From positions 1 to 64,000 of the forward strand of contig BAXO01000018.1 of NCBI GenBank assembly GCA_001310555.1: DNA of 64,000 nt. Direction: 5' to 3'. The translations under genes were made by a program, and so were the position numbers. Shown here piece by piece: positions 52,461 through 62,141 of this stretch; position 1 is the first letter of the stretch; each line of letters starts with the position of its first letter. This DNA is from Bacillus sp. JCM 19058 (lineage in GTDB: Bacteria > Bacillota > Bacilli > Bacillales_H > Bacillaceae_D). Below the pieces are notes generated by a model. That model did no database searches and was not told the origin of the DNA. It saw only the letters and a list, made by a program, of their open reading frames with translations.

Positions 52461-54380
52461 ATGTGTGGTTTTATAGGGGAGCTAAGGTTTGGACAAAGTG
52501 AGTTCCGTGAACGAGAGTGGGACAAGGCGTTACAAGTCATTCATCATCGTGGTCCCGATTCTACTGGTCAATATCGGGATAGTGATATAGCCTTAGGTTT
52601 TAAACGATTAAGTATTATTGATCTCTATCATGGCGACCAACCGCTCTCGTACGAGGATGGGCGCTATCAAATTGTATTTAATGGAGAAATTTATAATTAT
52701 ATTGAGCTTAGAGAAGCGTTAATAGCCAAAGGGTATCAGTTCCAGACGGATTCTGATACAGAAGTTATTATAGCAATGTATGCTGATATGGGTGATGCAT
52801 GCGTAAATGAGCTTCGGGGCATGTTCGCGTTTACGATTTGGGATACGGTGGAAAAAGTACTGTTTGGAGCTCGAGACCCGTTCGGGATTAAGCCCTTCTA
52901 TTATTATGAAAGTAAGGAGCGGCTTTTTTTTGTCTTCAGAGCTAAAAAGTATGTATGCCTTTTTTGCTCCCGACGATATAAGTGAGGCTGCTTTACAGCA
53001 TTATCTTACTTTTCAATATGTTCCCGAACCGGATTGTTTGACAAAATCCGTAAAAAAAGCTGAGGCCGGGGCATACGATAAAAAAAAGTAGAAGGTCAGC
53101 CTCTGGAGTTGGCATGCTACTACCAAAAAGAGCTGACACCGGTGATTCGATCGTTTTCAGATTATAAGGAACAAATTAGGCAGGTTCTGCAGGATTCTGT
53201 TACTAAGCATATGAGAAGCGATGTTCCCGTCGGTGCGTTTTTATCGAGTGGAATTGATTCAAGTGCAATTGTTGCTTTGGCAAAGGAAAGCCACCCCGCG
53301 CTCCAAACGTTTACGGTCGGGTTTGAACGTGAAGGCTTTAGCGAAATTGAGATTGCTAAAGATACTGCCGACCGTCTCGGTGTTGCGAATCATCATAAGC
53401 TGATTACGGCTCAGGAATTTGTCAGGGAGTTACCTTCGATTATTTGGCATATGGATGATCCGGTCGCTGACCCGGCTGCCGTTCCATTATATTTTGTGGC
53501 GAAAGAGGCGCGAAAGCATGTGACTGTCGTGCTCTCAGGTGAAGGTGCTGATGAATTGTTTAGCGGCTATACGATCTATCGTGAGCCTCTTGCTTTAGGC
53601 TGGTTTAACTATATGCCGAAGCTGCTCAAATCGATGGTCGGTCATGTGGCAGGTCATTTCCCGGTCGGCCTGAAAGGCAGGGACTATTTGCTGCGAGGAA
53701 CGACGCCTTTGCAGGAGCGCTACATAGGGAACGCCAAGATTTTGGATGAAGCAGAAAAGCAGAAGCTGCTGACGAATTATTTGAAAAACCATACCTATAC
53801 CGATGTGACAAAGCCGTATTACCGTGATATTTTTCAATACGATACCACCTCGAAAATGCAATATATTGACTTAAATACTTGGCTGCCAGGCGATATTTTA
53901 GTCAAGGCTGATCGAATGACAATGGCTCATTCGCTCGAGCTCAGAGTTCCGTTTCTTGACAAAGAGGTGTTTAAGGTTGCTAGAGAGGTTCCAACTAAAT
54001 ATAAAATTAGTCATAAGACGACGAAGTATGTGTTAAGGGAAGCGATGAAAGGCATCGTACCTGAATCGGTCTTATATCGAAAAAAGCTAGGCTTCCCAGT
54101 ACCGATTCGCCATTGGTTAAGAAACGAGCTTTACGAATGGGCGAAAAAAACCATCGAGGGGAGCTCGACGGAACACATTTTTAATAAAAAGGAAGCTATG
54201 ATGCTGTTAGACGCCCATGCGAGTGGGAAAGCGGACAACAGCCGAAAGCTTTGGGTTCTGATTTGTTTTATGCTTTGGCACGCTATGTATATCGAAAAAT
54301 CGATAACTCCTTACCGAAAGCTGCAAGCTGCCGAGGAGTTTATCGGGCAAGAAGAAAACCAAACTCAAATGAATCGATAG
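52461..54380 (+). CDS. asnB: asparagine synthetase, glutamine-hydrolysing (frameshifted)
   Basis: About 639 residues. N-terminal glutaminase domain with the catalytic Cys directly after Met (M-C-G-F-I-G), H-H-R-G-P-D-S and F-N-G-E-I-Y-N-Y; C-terminal synthetase domain with the ATP-binding P-loop S-S-G-I-D-S-S near 53240 and G-E-G-A-D-E-L-F near 53545. Converts aspartate and glutamine to asparagine. Breaks at the T8 run near 52924-52931 and the A-runs near 53053 and 53080-53087. The canonical S-G-G-x-D-S has Ser for the first Gly. Strong similarity to B. subtilis AsnB in the glutaminase half. Confidence 0.9.
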
Positions 54381-54383
54381 AGA

Positions 54384-54426
54384 CGACTGGCTTGTGCATA
54401 CGCTGCTCGAGCCAGTTTGTTTTTTG
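54384..54426 (+). terminator. terminator after asnB
   Basis: Stem GACTGGCT / AGCCAGTTT with an ~18-nt loop, followed by GTTTTTTG. Confidence 0.7.
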
Positions 54427-54546
54427 TGAAACGCTGCCCTGACGTACTGAATTATTAAAAATAGCAATTCATGAGAAACGCAACATGGGCAAGTTTGATA
54501 TAGTATTTTTGAATTAAAACTAAAAACGAGAGGATGTTAAAAAAAA

Positions 54547-54957
54547 TTGGGAACTATAAAGCCTTATCTTATTTCTAAGGATGCAAGGTCTCAAGCAGAG
54601 TTCTATACACAATCGCTCGATGGGAAGATCTTATCTGTAACGACGCATGAAGAGGCAATGGGTGTACAAAACGAGTTCAAAGAAAAAGTCCTTCATATGT
54701 GCATAGCAGTTGCGGGAGAAAATTACATTTTTATGGCTGATGCAATTGAACCATTTACTCAAGGAACAGGTTTCTCATTAAATATTGTGTACAAAACAGA
54801 AGCTGAAGCTAGTGAAGCATTCAGGAAGCTATCGGCAGGCGGCAATATAAAATATCCTTTTGAATTGCAGCCTTTTGGCTTGTTCTATGGAGAACTTATA
54901 GATAAATACGGTGTAAGCTGGATGATCAACGCCGAGCCGAAAGCGGGACAATCCTGA
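54547..54957 (+). CDS. VOC-family protein, PhnB-like
   Basis: 136 residues of the PhnB/glyoxalase-like branch. Typical: I-K-P-Y-L at the start, Y-T-Q-S-L-D-G, H-M-C-I-A-V near 54695, and an F-G-L-F-Y-G-E-L-I-D-K-Y-G-V-S-W-M C-terminus. The TTG start at 54547 lies right after an A8 run (54539-54546), so the real start may be a few codons upstream and lost to an indel (ATG 54534 after GAGAGGA). No enzymatic role is assigned to this branch. Confidence 0.75.
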   Translation: MGTIKPYLISKDARSQAEFYTQSLDGKILSVTTHEEAMGVQNEFKEKVLHMCIAVAGENYIFMADAIEPFTQGTGFSLNIVYKTEAEASEAFRKLSAGGNIKYPFELQPFGLFYGELIDKYGVSWMINAEPKAGQS

Positions 54958-55542
54958 CGCTGTTTAAACGAATAGTAGCCTTTGAGCTAACTGGACCTTT
55001 TTCACTTTTGTAACAATTTTAGCAGCGGGTATTGGTCAAGGATCAGGATTCTTATTGAGCTTCCTCCGCTATTGCTCGTTTATTTTGTATTAGCCATGTC
55101 CGATAACTTTCTTGTAAAAGTCATTTATTACCTCAGCTACCATAAGATGTTCACATAATCATTGCAACACGGACATCATTGATTCCTGCACTGAAATGAA
55201 AGTAGCATTGTCTAGAGTTACGATAGAATTCTGATAAGCCATCGTTTTCACTCCCTTTGGTTTGCTAGGCACTTACCATTATTCGGGGCTGTCGATGGCT
55301 TTTTCTCTATTGCGAACCTAACATGATCGATTCAGTTGCTAAAGCCTTCTTTCTTTAAAGGTACTATTCTTCCAAATGGTAATGTTCGATTTATTGTTTT
55401 CACTCATTTTTCTTTCATTAATAAGACTTAGAGCGTTTGTAAGACACACCTGAAAAGAAATTAACATCTATGGCAAAAATAAGTAACTATTTAGAGCAAT
55501 TTCTCTCAGTATCTCCTCCAATATTTATTGAGAACTTATTAA
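54958..55542. other. mostly non-coding stretch
   Basis: Apart from the aborted minus-strand frame at 55159-55242, no gene is seen. The region is AT-rich, and its right edge meets the strong promoter of the next VOC gene. Confidence 0.4.
55159..55242 (-). pseudogene. aborted small gene with good start signals
   Basis: ATG 55242 has a near-perfect ribosome binding site (AAGGGAGTG, 6 nt upstream). The frame M-A-Y-Q-N-S-I-V-T-L-D stops after 27 codons (L-Q-stop), but coding-like sequence (L-M-V-A-E-V-I-N-D-F-Y-K-K) continues in the same frame beyond the stop. It is either a 27-residue peptide or a decayed gene. Family not recognised. Confidence 0.3.
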
Positions 55543-55577
55543 TTGACAACCGAATATATACCTAGTATAATTTCGGT
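55543..55577 (+). promoter_or_regulatory. consensus sigma-A promoter with palindromic operator
   Basis: TTGACA (55543-55548), a 17-bp spacer and TATAAT (55566-55571) form a perfect consensus promoter. An inverted repeat ACCGAA...TTCGGT spans 55549-55577, covering the spacer and -10 box. A regulator bound there would block RNA polymerase. The obvious candidate is the HxlR-like protein encoded by the second gene of this operon. Confidence 0.8.
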
Positions 55578-55602
55578 ATCAAATAAAAAGGAGTTGTTTT
55601 GC

Positions 55603-55956
55603 ATGTACAAATCTGGATTTACGGTATGGTACAGTGTTAGTAATGTCGAGCGCACGTTGAAGTTTTATACGGAGCAGGTAGGTTTTGAGTTGGATTCCTA
55701 CGACAAAGAAAATGGTATGGCCAGCGTACATACGAATACGAAAGATTGCTATATTGGATTCTCGGAAGCTGAGCAAGTTGTTCCTTCCACAGCATCAGTT
55801 GTTTTCGAAGTAGAGGACATTCATGCCGCAGTCAAGGAACTGAAGGAGAAGGGAATCACGTTTACTGGCGAAATTACCACCATTCCGGATTATGTTAAGC
55901 TGATTACGTTTAAAGACCCGGACGGGCATGACCTGGAGCTAGCCCAACAATTGTAA
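55603..55956 (+). CDS. VOC-family (glyoxalase/bleomycin-resistance-like) protein
   Basis: 117 residues, intact: two beta-alpha-beta modules, with the first (F-T-V-W-Y-S-V-S-N-V-E-R-T-L-K-F-Y) and the typical end D-P-D-G-H-D-L-E-L. ATG 55603 with AAAAGGAG upstream is chosen over the longer open frame. It overlaps the regulator gene (TAATG). The pairing with a regulator and a strong, occluded promoter suggests detoxification or sequestration of an inducing small molecule. Confidence 0.85.
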   Translation: MYKSGFTVWYSVSNVERTLKFYTEQVGFELDSYDKENGMASVHTNTKDCYIGFSEAEQVVPSTASVVFEVEDIHAAVKELKEKGITFTGEITTIPDYVKLITFKDPDGHDLELAQQL

Positions 55957-56519
55957 TGGATCAAGCTGTTCAAATCATACAAATCACGAAAGAGCTCTCC
56001 GGAAGGTGGACGATTCCAATTCTGCTGTCACTTGACAAATCAGGAGGCAGGTTCACACCATTAAAGAATGTCCTGCAAATTTCACCGTCTAGGCTGAGTA
56101 GCAACTTGAAAGGAATGGCAGAAGCAGGACTTGTTCAACACTTATCTCCTTTTGAGCGGAACCATCCATTGCTCCCGGAATATCAGCTCACCGAAAAAGG
56201 GCGCTTCATGAAAGAAGCCGCCCTTGTGATTTCAAGCTCTGAACATCAGCTGGGCCACGGGTTTCTTGCTGCTAAGGCATGGAATTGGCCGGTGTTAATC
56301 GCCCTGCACTACCATTACCATGAGTTCAATTCGATACGTAAATTATTGGAAACGGCGACACCACGTATACTCTCAACACGGCTCAGCCAGCTCCATGAAG
56401 AAGATATAGTGCAGAAAACATTAGCGACAGAGCCAATACCAAAATATATGTATGCATTGAGCTCTCAAACTGAACCGATTCTTCAAATCACAGATCGTGA
56501 CTTGTCGTCACTCCTTTAA
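55956..56519 (+). CDS. tandem HxlR-like winged-helix transcriptional regulator
   Basis: 187 residues, intact. Residues 1-90 form an HxlR-like winged helix (L-S-G-R-W-T-I-P-I-L-L-S-L then F-T-P-L-K and S-P-S-R-L-S-S-N-L-K). Residues ~95-187 look like a second, more diverged copy (W-N-W-P-V-L-I-A-L then R-K-L-L and T-P-R-I-L-S-T-R-L). HxlR proteins usually carry one such domain and dimerise, so this may act as a fused dimer. ATG 55956 overlaps the VOC stop. Probably autoregulatory through the palindrome at 55549-55577. Confidence 0.8.
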   Translation: MDQAVQIIQITKELSGRWTIPILLSLDKSGGRFTPLKNVLQISPSRLSSNLKGMAEAGLVQHLSPFERNHPLLPEYQLTEKGRFMKEAALVISSSEHQLGHGFLAAKAWNWPVLIALHYHYHEFNSIRKLLETATPRILSTRLSQLHEEDIVQKTLATEPIPKYMYALSSQTEPILQITDRDLSSLL

Positions 56520-56566
56520 ATCCCTCTTTCGTTTGGATTAAATCAAAACGAAGGGGGATTTTCTAT
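56518..56566 (+). terminator. terminator after regulator gene
   Basis: A stem of about 17 bp (AAATCCC-CTTTCGTTT / AAACGAAG-GGGATTT) with a short loop ends in TTTTC directly after the stop codon. Confidence 0.8.
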
Positions 56567-57051
56567 ATATCCCCGTCTATCTTTAACCAAGATGCTTGGT
56601 TAATAACCGAATGTTGCAAAATAGTTTTGCACTCGGTACTGTCGGAATTGGCGCCGTTCTAGCGGCTATTTCCCCAAGTATGCAACCTCTTTGCTTACGT
56701 GAATTGCCGTACGCTTGTTTAATGTCATTTATGCATTACGGGTATTTTGGGGAAACCTGTCGCGGTGGACGATGTGCGTTTCGGGAGCTATAAAAAAAAG
56801 GGAATCGTTGAAGGGGTTTTTTGCAAGCTAAGTTTCCAAAAGCAGCGAGGAGTTAAGTATTGGAATTAACATTCCTAGAGCAGGGAAGGAAAGCGAGCAG
56901 AGCGAAGCCCACGAACGATTTGCTTTGAATCGATAAGCTTGTTTGATAACTTGGGTTCAAGCAGCTCGAAAAAGGCCACATCAGGTGATTGGAGTCCTAA
57001 GTAAAATACCGGTATAATAAAAGGACGAAAAAGAAGAAATGAGAGGGTAGC
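56567..57051. other. mostly non-coding stretch before ywfO
   Basis: A perfect palindrome at 56583-56603 (TTAACCAAG, ATG, CTTGGTTAA) is the clearest structure. A 50-codon frame after it (G-T-V-G-I-G-A-V-L-A-A-I-S-P) looks membrane-like but has no ribosome binding site and quickly loses coding character, so it may be a remnant. A TATAAT at about 57012-57017 probably belongs to the ywfO promoter. Confidence 0.35.
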
Positions 57052-58352
57052 ATGACAAACACTAGCTTTGGCTTCTTGGCAGAAGAAAAAGTATTTAAGG
57101 ACCCGGTTCACCGTTATATCCATGTCAGAGACGAATTAATTTGGAAGCTTATTGGAACGAAGGAATTCCAGCGATTACGGCGAATACGTCAGCTAGGTAC
57201 AACGTATCTAACTTTCCATGGAGCCGAGCATACACGCTTTAACCACTCGCTCGGAGTTTATGAAATTACGAGGCGCATTCTTGAGGAATTTAAAGGGCGT
57301 CCGCATTGGAATGAGGAGGAGCGACTACTTGCTTTGGCAGCAGCACTTCTGCATGATATCGGTCATGGTCCGTTTTCCCATTCCTTCGAAAAAGCCTTTC
57401 AAACCGATCATGAGGAATGGACGAGGGCGATTATACTTGGCAGGACTGAGGTCAACCAAATTTTGTTAAAGGTCGGTGCCGATTTTCCGAAGGCTGTTGC
57501 TGATGTTATCGAAAAAACGTATGCCAACAAGCTCCTGACGAGTATTATTTCTAGCCAAATCGATGCGGATCGAATGGATTATTTGCTGCGAGATGCCTAC
57601 TATACCGGTGTAAGCTATGGTCATTTTGATATGGAGCGGATTCTCCGGGTGATGCGGCCGATGGAAGACCAGGTTGTGATCAAGCTGAGCGGGATGCACG
57701 CGGTGGAGGATTATATTATGAGCCGGTATCAAATGTATTGGCAGGTTTACTTTCACCCCGTGACAAGAAGTGCGGAGGTCATATTAAGTAAAATATTAAA
57801 ACGAGTCAAGAACCTTTATGAAAAAGGATACTCTTTTAAGCAACCTCCGAAGCATTTTTACTCATTTTTTTGATGAAAATGTGAGCCTTGAAGACTATTT
57901 AAGACTTGACGAGGCAATAACCCTTTTTTTATTTTCAAATTTGGCAGGAAGAAGAGGATCGCATTTTGCGGGATCTTTGTGTAAGATTTTTAAATAGACG
58001 TTTATTCCAATACGTGGAATTCAACCCGAATCAGCGGATGAATGACTGGCCAAGGCTTCACGAGCTCTTTAACTTGATTGGGCTAGATCCTGACTACTAT
58101 TTGGTCGTCGATTCCTCGTCGGATTTACCTTATGATTTTTATCGGCCGGGTGAAGAGGAAGAACGTCTCCCGATTCATCTAATCCTGCCAAACGGAAAGA
58201 TCCGCGAGCTATCACGCGAATCGGATGTAGTTGAAGCGATTTCCGGGAAAAAACGAACCGATCATAAGCTTTATTTTCCGCTCGATTGTTTGCGTGATGA
58301 ACGTAAGCATAAAAAGGAAAAACAAGAAATTCTGGAGATTCTAAACCAGTAA
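57052..58352 (+). CDS. ywfO: HD-domain phosphohydrolase YwfO (frameshifted)
   Basis: About 433 residues, exactly the length of B. subtilis YwfO. HD-superfamily metal ligands are present: H-T-R-F-N-H-S-L-G near residue 62, L-L-H-D-I-G-H-G-P-F-S-H near 100, and D-A-D-R-M-D-Y-L-L-R-D near 180. Relatives hydrolyse deoxynucleoside triphosphates. Breaks in the T7 run near 57865-57871 and the T8 run near 57924-57931. GAGAGGGTAG precedes ATG 57052. The ywgA gene follows after 13 bp, so the two are an operon. Confidence 0.9.
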
Positions 58353-58365
58353 GGAGGGGAGAGCG

Positions 58366-58869
58366 TTGCTAGCTGAACATGTCAAAGTGATGGAATTCTT
58401 TTCGCAGGCCGGAGAAATTATTGGCAGAAAGAAGCTGCAAAAGATGATTTACATCGCAAAGAAAATGGAGTATCCGTTTTCGGAACGGTATAAGTTCCAT
58501 GTTTTCGGACCATATTCCGAAGAGCTCTCTCTTCGAATGGAAGAGCTTTGCAACCTTGGGTTTGTGACAGAAACAATGGAGGATAAAGGTAATTACTTCC
58601 AATATCGCTATTCCTTATCGACGGAGGGGAAGAAGTTTCTTTCGCTGTATAATAGCAGTATTCCTAACGTCAAACCATTTGTTAACAGCTTGAATCAGCA
58701 AAGTGCCAGGTTTCTTGAACTTGTCTCCACCATTCTCTATTTCGACGAGCTACCGCCAGAAGAGGTGAAGGAGAAAGTGTGTACATTGAAGCGAAAGCAA
58801 AATTATACCGAAATAGAGATTGAGCAGGCGTATCAATACATCAACGACATAGGGGAAATCGTCCATTAG
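58366..58869 (+). CDS. ywgA: YwgA-family protein
   Basis: 167 residues, intact; helical, winged-helix-like, with K-K-L-Q-K-M-I-Y-I near residue 22 and F-H-V-F-G-P-Y-S-E-E-L near 44, as in B. subtilis YwgA (similar length and same position after ywfO). TTG 58366 with AAGGAGGGGAG 5 nt upstream. The fold resembles the Panacea/SocA-like antitoxin-associated group only loosely. Function unknown. Confidence 0.85.
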   Translation: MLAEHVKVMEFFSQAGEIIGRKKLQKMIYIAKKMEYPFSERYKFHVFGPYSEELSLRMEELCNLGFVTETMEDKGNYFQYRYSLSTEGKKFLSLYNSSIPNVKPFVNSLNQQSARFLELVSTILYFDELPPEEVKEKVCTLKRKQNYTEIEIEQAYQYINDIGEIVH

Positions 58870-59705
58870 CAAGGCGCTCAAGTTTCTCACCCCCCTATGC
58901 GGCGCACGAAGTTCGGCTTTTTCCTTGCGTGCAATGGGTAGGAAACATGTATGCTTATAAATTCGATTTTGTAAGCACAGAACTGATACGTAGCAGAAGG
59001 CGGAAGCTGAGCTGCTTCTGAAAAGGTTAGTAAGACATTATCGCAATCATCAGAGAGCAAAGGAATAATATCGATTAAGTAAAAAGATCGTACTCGAGCG
59101 GTACGATCTCCTTTTAACATAAATACATACCCCCCTGATGTATATTGGGAGAGAAAACAATCAGAGCACAAAAGGGGGAGGATTCCCAATACTTCCCTCG
59201 TTAGTTGGAAAGCTGTATTGACCTAGACTTTTACCCACTATTCAAACCCTCTTCTCTCTAGCTTAGTTCTCGGCTCATTTAAGCCAAATGAATTAAGTCA
59301 GACTCGTTCCAGAGCTTCTTCCTAAAACCCTTCTCTGTCTTTGGTGAATAATAAATCGGCGATAGGCATTCGAGATTAGCCAGCTATGGGAACTGGAAGG
59401 CGGAGGTCTCTTACTATTTTTAACAAATGAATAGACTAGTTCAATAACGTTGTTCTAGAGGGTCTGACGACAACGATTAAGCTAGACGATCATTTTATGA
59501 GTGAACCTTGCTCGATTAATACTCTCGCGCTCGATATTTATTGAAATGTCAAAAATATTGGGGATTTGTAAAACAATGTATAGTTTTGGTAAGTTTTAGC
59601 CAATGGGTTGCTTGTATTATTTATTGAATGTATAATTCGTTCAAAAGATGGTTTTTTTTAAAACGAAATAATGAAATGAAGGGACGCTTATTTTTATGGA
59701 AATAA
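58870..59705. other. long non-coding stretch before sugar importer
   Basis: No gene is supported over about 830 bp; the minus-strand open frame at 58887-59189 lacks a start signal and crosses a perfect hairpin. The region holds that hairpin (59085-59109) and, towards the right, the promoter of the importer operon. Confidence 0.4.
59085..59114 (+). terminator. candidate terminator hairpin
   Basis: Perfect 9-bp stem AGATCGTAC / GTACGATCT, 7-nt loop, followed by CCTTTT and preceded by A-tract. It lies 215 bp after ywgA, rather far. Confidence 0.5.
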
Positions 59706-59719
59706 TGTAAGCGCTTTAT
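59706..59719 (+). promoter_or_regulatory. cre-like (CcpA) or LacI-type operator
   Basis: TGTAAGCGCTTTAT matches the catabolite-responsive element TGWAANCGNTNWCA at all but the last two bases (12 of 14) and contains the palindrome AAGCGCTT. It lies 38 bp before the importer start codon, suited to repression by CcpA or a LacI-family protein. Confidence 0.55.
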
Positions 59720-59756
59720 TAATGGCATTCCGACTATGACATGAGGAGGTTATCGC

Positions 59757-61088
59757 ATGCAATGGAGTCGATTTCGCACAAGGTGGCTAATTGTCCTAAG
59801 CTTTACGATGCTGGCAGTTGTCGGTGGGTGCTCTTCTGAAAACCAACAAGGCAGAGGAGTCGAGCTTACTTGGCTCGTGCGGAGTAATCCGGATTTGATC
59901 GAATGGGAGCATCGCGTCATTGAGGAATTTGAAGCAGAGCATCCAAACATCCAGGTGAGGCTTCAAGTGATTCCTCAGGGAGAAATTGATCAAAAGCTCC
60001 AAACGATGATTGCCGGTGGCAATGTTCCTGATGTTTGGTCGCCGAACTGGGCGGATTCGGGCTTTGGGACGTATTATGGGTTAGGGGCATTAAAGAACCT
60101 GTCGCCCTTGATTGAACAAGACCCTGACATAATTGACGGAATTGACGACAGTTTAATCGACATTTATACGATGGATGACGGGGTGTACGGTTTACCTATT
60201 TTATCAATGGGGTCGTTTGTCTACTACAATAAAGACCTTTTTGATGAAGCGGGACTTGAATACCCGCCAACCGATTGGGACGATAAAAGCTGGGACTGGG
60301 ATAAAATGATCGAATACGGCCAGGCGATCACTGACAAAAGCAAAAGTCCGACAGAACGCGTGTACGGGGTGTTGAACAATAATACGCCAAATAAGAACGC
60401 GTGGCTGTTTGGTGGAGATTTTTTTAATGAAAGCGATTACGAGGAAGGGGAAATGTCTGAACCGAATATTACCGCTGTCCCGGAAAATAAAGAGGCGATT
60501 CAGGCTCACTTTGACTTAATCAATAAATACGAAGTGTCTCCGCAGCAAAATGAATTAGCTGCTTTATCCCAGCTGAGTGATCCGTTTTTGAGCGGGCGTA
60601 TGGGTATGATCTTTAATGGCGGCTGGGGAACAAGGCAGTATGCAGGGACGGATTTAAATTGGGGCATCGCTCCGTTTCCGTATACAAATGATGAGCGGCA
60701 AATTCCGCTTTATGTCGATCCGTGGTCGATTAGTGAAGGGAGCCAGCACCCTGAAGAGGCTTGGGAATTTCTGAAATTCTTAATGGATCCGGAGAAAGCA
60801 GCGAAATGGCTCGTTGAAATGACAATGGAAAGCCCGGCACATGAGGACTTGAGGGAGCTATGGTACGAATTGATTGCGGAACGGACAGGGTTTACGGTTG
60901 AGGAGCTTCGTCAAGTGAACGAAGGAGCCATCAAATACGGGCGACCGACAGATAACCATCTGATAAGCAACTTTGCACCGATTCTTAAGCACCAAAATAT
61001 GACCGTTAACTCGATTTACGATAACAAAAAAACGGTCGAAGAGGGCTTGGAAGAGCTGGAAAATAATTTGAGATCCCTGAATTACTAG
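59757..61088 (+). CDS. sugar ABC transporter substrate-binding lipoprotein
   Basis: 443 residues, intact. Signal with lipobox V-V-G-G-C, then a MalE-type periplasmic-binding fold (F-E-A-E-H-P-N-I-Q-V near residue 60, Y-G-L-P near 145, Y-Y-N-K-D-L-F-D-E-A-G near 158, M-I-F-N-G-G-W near 287). The sugar is unknown. GAGGAGG precedes ATG 59757. Followed by two permease genes without an ATPase gene. Confidence 0.9.
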   Translation: MQWSRFRTRWLIVLSFTMLAVVGGCSSENQQGRGVELTWLVRSNPDLIEWEHRVIEEFEAEHPNIQVRLQVIPQGEIDQKLQTMIAGGNVPDVWSPNWADSGFGTYYGLGALKNLSPLIEQDPDIIDGIDDSLIDIYTMDDGVYGLPILSMGSFVYYNKDLFDEAGLEYPPTDWDDKSWDWDKMIEYGQAITDKSKSPTERVYGVLNNNTPNKNAWLFGGDFFNESDYEEGEMSEPNITAVPENKEAIQAHFDLINKYEVSPQQNELAALSQLSDPFLSGRMGMIFNGGWGTRQYAGTDLNWGIAPFPYTNDERQIPLYVDPWSISEGSQHPEEAWEFLKFLMDPEKAAKWLVEMTMESPAHEDLRELWYELIAERTGFTVEELRQVNEGAIKYGRPTDNHLISNFAPILKHQNMTVNSIYDNKKTVEEGLEELENNLRSLNY

Positions 61089-61180
61089 TAAGTCAAACGG
61101 TTTTGTAAGCTTCCCTTTTCGAGCGGAAAGGGAAGAGGGAAGTAAAACGTGAAGGCGGACGAATGATAGGGGGAAACGAA

Positions 61181-62129
61181 ATGGCCAACAATGCCGAAGT
61201 ATCTACTTCAACGATGAAAACTACAAAAAAGAAGCTAACGAAGCTGGAACGGCGTGAAGAAAAATATTTTTGGATGTTTATCTCACCTTGGGTGATCGGC
61301 TTTATTTTATTTATCGGGGGTCCGATTTTAGCTTCGCTTTTTTTTCAGCTTTACGGAGTATTCGATTATGGATGCTCCTGTTTTTATAGGCCTTGATAAC
61401 TTTATTCACTTATTTCAAGATCCTTTGTTTTACAAGTCACTCGGTGTGACGTTCTACTATGCGGCATTGGCAATCCCGTTTACGATGATGGTCGGGCTTG
61501 CCTTAGCGTTATTGTTAAATGCCAACATAAAAGGACAAGCGTTTTTCCGAACATTCTTTTATGCGCCATCGATTATTTCCGGGGTGTCAGTTGCCTTTTT
61601 ATGGATGTGGATTCTCAATCCACAGTTCGGAATCGTTAACTCGCTCCTGTATCAACTATTTGGGATTGAGGGGCCAGGTTGGTTCACAGATACGGCGACG
61701 GTTATTCCGTCTTTTGTGCTCATGCACTTAACCGCAGTAGGCGGTACGATGATTATTTTCCTCGCCAGTCTTCAGCAGCTGCCAAAGGAGCTCTATGAAG
61801 CGGCGGCAATAGATGGAGCGGGGGTATGGACCCGTTTTCGTCATATTACGATCCCGATGATTTCACCGGTTATATTGTTTAATGCGATTATTGCGCTGAT
61901 TAGTTCTTTTCAAATTTTCACGCAGGCCTACGTCATTACAGATGGTGGCCCAGACTGGATGTCGTATTTTTATGTGTACTACTTATTTGAAACAGCCTTT
62001 TTCCAATACCGGATCGGCTATGCTTCGGCTCAAGCATGGGTGCTGTTCGTCATCATATTTGTGCTGACCTTACTCTCCCTGCTCGTTTCTAGGAAGTCTG
62101 TTCATTATGAGTACGATTCTAAACGATGA
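61181..62129 (+). CDS. sugar ABC transporter permease, MalF-like (frameshifted)
   Basis: About 316 residues, six membrane helices after a basic cytoplasmic N-terminus. EAA loop Y-E-A-A-A-I-D-G-A-G near 61795. A T8 run near 61338-61345 in the first membrane helix breaks the frame; removing one T restores S-L-F-L-S-F. ATG 61181 follows AGGGGG. Confidence 0.9.
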
Positions 62130-62141
62130 GGTGAGAAAAGG

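Noticed and set aside
58887..59189. 100-codon minus-strand open frame after ywgA
   Set aside because: No start signals, no recognisable family, and it crosses a perfect terminator-like hairpin.
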